A DNA stretch of 64,000 bases, taken from NCBI GenBank assembly GCA_021799475.1, contig JAJZAJ010000001.1, forward strand, positions 124,001-188,000. The letters run 5' to 3'. The position numbers and the translations under genes are program-made. Shown in pieces: positions 61,266 to 64,000 of this stretch. The notes beneath the pieces were generated by a model that saw nothing but the letters and a program-made list of their open reading frames with translations, did not search any database and was not told where the DNA came from. The stretch is from Microcaldota archaeon. GTDB taxonomy: Archaea; Micrarchaeota; Micrarchaeia; Micrarchaeales; Micrarchaeaceae. Numbering within the stretch: the stretch's first letter is position 1; each line of letters opens with the position of its first letter.

Positions 61266-61853
61266 TTACGGCAGCAAAGATCTCTCAAACTGCTCCTTTG
61301 TCATCATATTCTCGAGTTCGCCTTGCTTATAGAGCCTGTCAAACACCAAAACATTGAAACTTGCGCCACGGTGCACGTCCACCGCCACATTACGCGTCTC
61401 TTTACCAAATATATCAATTTCAACAACGGCCGCACCTATCCTCTTTACAAACCCAAAAACACCGACCAATTCCGAATGCCCTTCACTATCCTGCATCCCT
61501 ATTATCCTAACTTCAAGGTTACGCGGCATTTTTACCGACGCGATAAAACTTTCAAACTTTTTCCTAACACCTATATCGAAATCAATGAACCTGCCTGCTA
61601 TGAGCGAATGGCGATTAACATCGTAGATTGACATAAAGATGTCGTAAGTCAACCCCAACGCGGCCGTGTAAGAGATCCCAACAGCAGATTCTTTCAATTC
61701 AACAGAATCGCCTATCTTTAGATAGGCGGTTCCCGAGTCGTCATTAAGCTTTATCTTAGATATATTAGGCCTAGGCTTGAAGCTGCGCAGATACCTTAAT
61801 GACCCGAATCCGACAGAGGCGGAATCCCTACCAAAGTCCTCTAAAAGCCCCAT
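61266..61853 (-). CDS. Hypothetical protein
   Basis: 195 residues from ATG 61853 (MGLLEDFGRDSASVGFGSLR). Mostly beta with short helices: KIGDSVELKESAVGISYTAA, IAGRFIDFDIGVRKKFESFI, LEVRIIGMQDSEGHSELVGV. Not recognised; no membrane segment. TATA-like AATATTTATATAC on the minus strand at about 61870-61885 gives a leaderless start at 61853, which is why I prefer it over the track start. Confidence 0.55.
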   Translation of the reverse strand: MGLLEDFGRDSASVGFGSLRYLRSFKPRPNISKIKLNDDSGTAYLKIGDSVELKESAVGISYTAALGLTYDIFMSIYDVNRHSLIAGRFIDFDIGVRKKFESFIASVKMPRNLEVRIIGMQDSEGHSELVGVFGFVKRIGAAVVEIDIFGKETRNVAVDVHRGASFNVLVFDRLYKQGELENMMTKEQFERSLLP

Positions 61854-62003
61854 AAATGCCCCTAATAACCAATGTATATAAATATTATCCTTCAAATATC
61901 TATCTGAAGCTCATCTAAACTCTGCTTGCTTTTTGCGTTGCCGTGCGGCATCTGCCGCATCAGATTTACGAAAGAGGAGAGCTCAAACCCAACAAGTGAT
62001 TCG

Positions 62004-62579
62004 ATGAAGGTAGAGGTATTGGAAAATAATCCCGTGACTTTCCGTTTTTCAGTCAAGGGGATTGATACAAACCTAGCTAACGCAATAAGAAGATCATCGA
62101 TGGGGATGGTCGAGTGTTTCGCGATAGATTCTATCACGGTTTATGAAAACACGAGCGCCATGTTCGACGAATACATAGCTCATAGGATCGGCATGATACC
62201 GATAACCACACCGAGCAAAGGATACAGCGGGACAGATCAAATAATGTTCACATTAGATGTAGTCGGTCCGAAGACGGTTTACTCGGAAGACATGGAGACG
62301 CGGGACAAGGAAGTGGGCGTAGCCGATGAACACATACCGATAATAAAGTTAGCTGACGGGCAGAGACTCCGTCTGGATGGAAAGGCAGTAATGCGCCCAG
62401 GATCGAAACACGCTAAGTTTTCTCCTGGAATAGTTGCTTATGAGGAAAAAGATAATGCGACATATGAATTCAGCACAGAATCGTTCGGACAAATGCAAGC
62501 CAAAGAAATGATTAATAATGCCATCGAAGCAATTAGAGCACACATTAAGGAGCTTCAGAAGGAAGTAAAGAAGCTCTGA
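62004..62579 (+). CDS. rpoD: RNA polymerase subunit D (Rpb3 homologue)
   Basis: 191 residues from ATG 62004 (MKVEVLENNPVTFRFSVKGI); the track's upstream residues do not fit the family. Forms the D-L assembly platform of RNA polymerase. D-subunit landmarks: NLANAIRRSSMGMVECFAID, AHRIGMIPITTP, and the C-terminal dimer helix MINNAIEAIRAHIKELQKEV. It lacks the cysteine-rich Fe-S domain seen in some archaeal D subunits. Leads the rpoD-eL18-uL13-uS9 run with tRNA-Leu inserted. Confidence 0.94.
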   Translation: MKVEVLENNPVTFRFSVKGIDTNLANAIRRSSMGMVECFAIDSITVYENTSAMFDEYIAHRIGMIPITTPSKGYSGTDQIMFTLDVVGPKTVYSEDMETRDKEVGVADEHIPIIKLADGQRLRLDGKAVMRPGSKHAKFSPGIVAYEEKDNATYEFSTESFGQMQAKEMINNAIEAIRAHIKELQKEVKKL

Positions 62580-62591
62580 TTTTTGCTAAAT

Positions 62592-62676
62592 GCGGAGGTG
62601 GCAGAGCTTGGTCAAATGCGCTGGATTGAGGTTCCAGTGCCTTAGGGCTGCAAGGGTTCGAATCCCTTCCTCCGCA
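62592..62676 (+). tRNA. tRNA-Leu (anticodon GAG)
   Basis: Plus strand class II: acceptor GCGGAGG/CCTCCGC, anticodon arm CTGGA-TTGAGGT-TCCAG giving GAG, long variable arm, T-arm GCAAGGGTTCGAATCCCTT, discriminator A at 62676. 85 nt. Sits inside the rpoD-eL18 gap, so it is probably cut from the mRNA or uses an internal promoter. CCA not encoded. Confidence 0.94.
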
Positions 62677-62680
62677 AGTG

Positions 62681-63037
62681 ATGTTCATGAATACAATACA
62701 GGAAAAAGAAAATGTCAGGGAATGGCTCTCTGTCTTCAGCAGCGCAGCCAAGACCGGCAACTATTCCTCTTTCTACAAGAGGGCATACAATCTGCTTTCC
62801 GTTCCATCAAGGAAAAGAAAGGCGGTAACGCTATACAAACTGGACAGATACACGAAAGATGGAGACAATGTGATAGTTCCTGCCAAGCTGCTGTCCACAG
62901 GGAAACTGTCCCACAAACTGAACATAACGGTATTGGAATGCTCTTCAAAAGCGGAAGCCGCTATAAAAGCGTCAGGCAGCAGGATAATAGATGTTAAAGA
63001 CATGGTAAAGAACGGGAAAGTGCACCTTATAATTTAA
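62681..63037 (+). CDS. rpl18e: Ribosomal protein eL18
   Basis: 118 residues from ATG 62681 (another ATG at 62687 is possible). Large-subunit protein with ENVREWLSVFSSAAKTGNYS, the KAVTLYKLDRYTKDGDNVIV strand pair and the end KASGSRIIDVKDMVKNGKVH. Starts 4 bases after tRNA-Leu. Typical archaeal length. Confidence 0.92.
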   Translation: MFMNTIQEKENVREWLSVFSSAAKTGNYSSFYKRAYNLLSVPSRKRKAVTLYKLDRYTKDGDNVIVPAKLLSTGKLSHKLNITVLECSSKAEAAIKASGSRIIDVKDMVKNGKVHLII

Positions 63038-63047
63038 TGTGGTTTTG

Positions 63048-63503
63048 ATGGAAGTTTCTGAGCTCAAGAGTTACGATATATACGATGGAAAAGACAAAGT
63101 GCTCGGCAGACTCGGCAGCGCTGTGGCAAAGCAGCTCCTGCAGGGCAAAAAAATAGCGATAGTAAACGCAGAACAGATAATCATCAGCGGGAATCTGCCA
63201 GACATAGTACACAAATATAAGACGAGATTAGATCTCAGGGACGGCGCCGACCCGACTCACTCTCCGTACTGGTCAAGACGGCCAGATATGCTGGTCAAGA
63301 GAATAGTGAGAGGCATGTTGCCTTACGACAGGAAATCCGGAAGAAACGCATACAAACAGCTGCGTGTCTTTATAGGGGTACCGGAAGCGCTTAAAGATTC
63401 AAAACCGATAGAATTAAAATCAAAGTCGCCAAAGACACTGTACTCGGGGTATGTGAGCGTAGCGGAACTGACGGAAACCCTGGGATACAACACTCCAACA
63501 TGA
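63048..63503 (+). CDS. rpl13: Ribosomal protein uL13
   Basis: 151 residues from ATG 63048 (MEVSELKSYDIYDGKDKVLG). Large-subunit assembly protein. Landmarks: VLGRLGSAVAKQLLQGKKIA, VKRIVRGMLPYDRKSGRNAY and KQLRVFIGVPEALKD. Follows eL18 by about 10 bases and precedes uS9 by 7. Confidence 0.94.
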   Translation: MEVSELKSYDIYDGKDKVLGRLGSAVAKQLLQGKKIAIVNAEQIIISGNLPDIVHKYKTRLDLRDGADPTHSPYWSRRPDMLVKRIVRGMLPYDRKSGRNAYKQLRVFIGVPEALKDSKPIELKSKSPKTLYSGYVSVAELTETLGYNTPT

Positions 63504-63510
63504 TGATAAC

Positions 63511-64000
63511 ATGACAGAGCCTCAACAGCAAAACCAGCAGCAGAAAAAGACCTCTCAGCCCCAAACTGCAGCAGCCGCACCCGCACCCACACCTGCATCT
63601 ACACCGGCATCTATACCTGTGGACATGGCAGCATCAAACCAAGAAAACCAAGAAAAGAAAAAAACAACAAAGAAGAGGGCACAACCCAAAAACAAAGTAA
63701 TAATGGTTAAAAGCAAGAGGAAGACCTCAGTCGCAAGAGCTTCTCTAAAAGCAGGCTCCGGAAGAATAAGGATAAACGGGGTAGACATAAACGCCGTAGG
63801 ATCGGCCACCTTAAAGAATATTGCGCTAGACCCTATAGAGATATCGCCTACAGCAAGGGCAACAATCAGAAATATAGACATTAAAATAAATGTTTATGGA
63901 GGTGGGCCAAGCTCCCAGACCCAGGCGATAAGGGGTGCGATAGCAAAAGGGCTCGTCGCTTATTCGGATAACCCGGTGCTCAAAGCAGAGTTCATGCAGT
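63511..64000 (+). CDS. rps9: Ribosomal protein uS9 (5' part, runs off window)
   Basis: Open from ATG 63511 to the window edge, absent from the ORF track. About 163 residues visible. After a Gln/Pro/Ala-rich N-terminal tail of about 65 residues (QPQTAAAAPAPTPASTPAS) comes the uS9 core: VMVKSKRKTSVARA-type start, GSGRIRINGVDI and the INVYGGGPSSQTQAIRGAIA loop. The C-terminal P-site tail is beyond the edge. Next genes in this cluster are usually rpoN and rpoK; rpoK is at 26.4 kb instead. Confidence 0.92.
   Translation, partial: MTEPQQQNQQQKKTSQPQTAAAAPAPTPASTPASIPVDMAASNQENQEKKKTTKKRAQPKNKVIMVKSKRKTSVARASLKAGSGRIRINGVDINAVGSATLKNIALDPIEISPTARATIRNIDIKINVYGGGPSSQTQAIRGAIAKGLVAYSDNPVLKAEFMQ

Noticed and set aside
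61705-61728. Hairpin CGCCTATC...GATAGGCG resembling the TnpB-element ends
   Set aside because: Lies in frame inside the hypothetical gene 61266-61853 with no matching second end or AATAGC/GTGTCA boundary.

Overview
This window looks like a small-genome archaeon, most likely a DPANN lineage close to the Micrarchaeota (ARMAN group). The archaeal case is firm: TATA-box promoters with several apparently leaderless starts, archaeal/eukaryote-type ribosomal proteins (eL8, eL18, eL24, eL30, eL42, eS28), EF-2 with a diphthamide-type histidine loop, aIF2-alpha, TFE, RNA polymerase subunits D (rpoD) and K (rpoK), GINS, a family B DNA polymerase, deoxyhypusine synthase, and isoprenoid-lipid genes (GGPP synthase, geranylgeranyl reductase). 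The finer placement is inference from compact layout, reduced operons and low-complexity tails on ribosomal proteins. No marker here fixes the phylum.

Layout. 0-8.7 kb: threonine synthase (cut by the window edge), a DUF106/EMC3-type membrane protein, adenylate kinase and ftsZ; divergently dys and a polyprenyl synthase; a beta-CASP RNase; a membrane-anchored winged-helix gene pair; and eL24-eS28-eL8. 8.8-15.8 kb: two unknown genes behind a duplicated promoter, then eL30-uS12-uS7-EF-2. 14.8-23.3 kb: signal peptidase, SMC, a VapBC pair, a site-2 protease, a phosphoesterase and a histidine phosphatase. 23.4-36 kb is the accessory zone. It holds a 2.6-kb insertion sequence with 16-bp terminal inverted repeats, a SWIM-finger DDE transposase and membrane-protein cargo; a truncated CYTH gene; an intact TnpB element splitting a small gene; and a 567-bp relic of a second insertion sequence. 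rpoK, geranylgeranyl reductase, a methyltransferase and a PAC2 protein lie among them.

36-48 kb: an aldehyde (P5C-type) dehydrogenase, then a full SUF iron-sulfur operon (sufB, sufD, an HTH regulator with clustered cysteines, sufC, sufS, a 56-aa ORF, sufU), a secreted Ser/Thr-rich protein, a DUF192 protein, a DMT-type transporter, tRNA-Gln and a CDP-alcohol phosphotransferase. 48-64 kb: PolB, methionine aminopeptidase, class II ribonucleotide reductase, tRNA-Arg, RNase HII, a PRC-barrel protein, a 405-bp TnpB-less relative of the TnpB element beside tRNA-Gly, PAC2-aIF2alpha-eL42-GINS, initiator tRNA-Met, TFE, then RpoD-tRNA-Leu-eL18-uL13-uS9 running off the right edge.

Most of the window is core information processing. 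The best leads for novelty are the three kinds of mobile DNA, whose boundaries can be read directly, a possible iron-sulfur-sensing regulator inside the SUF operon, and an unknown two-gene operon behind a tandemly duplicated promoter. Several deeply conserved archaeal clusters lack expected members (nusA, rps27e, nop10). No CRISPR array or rRNA gene was seen.
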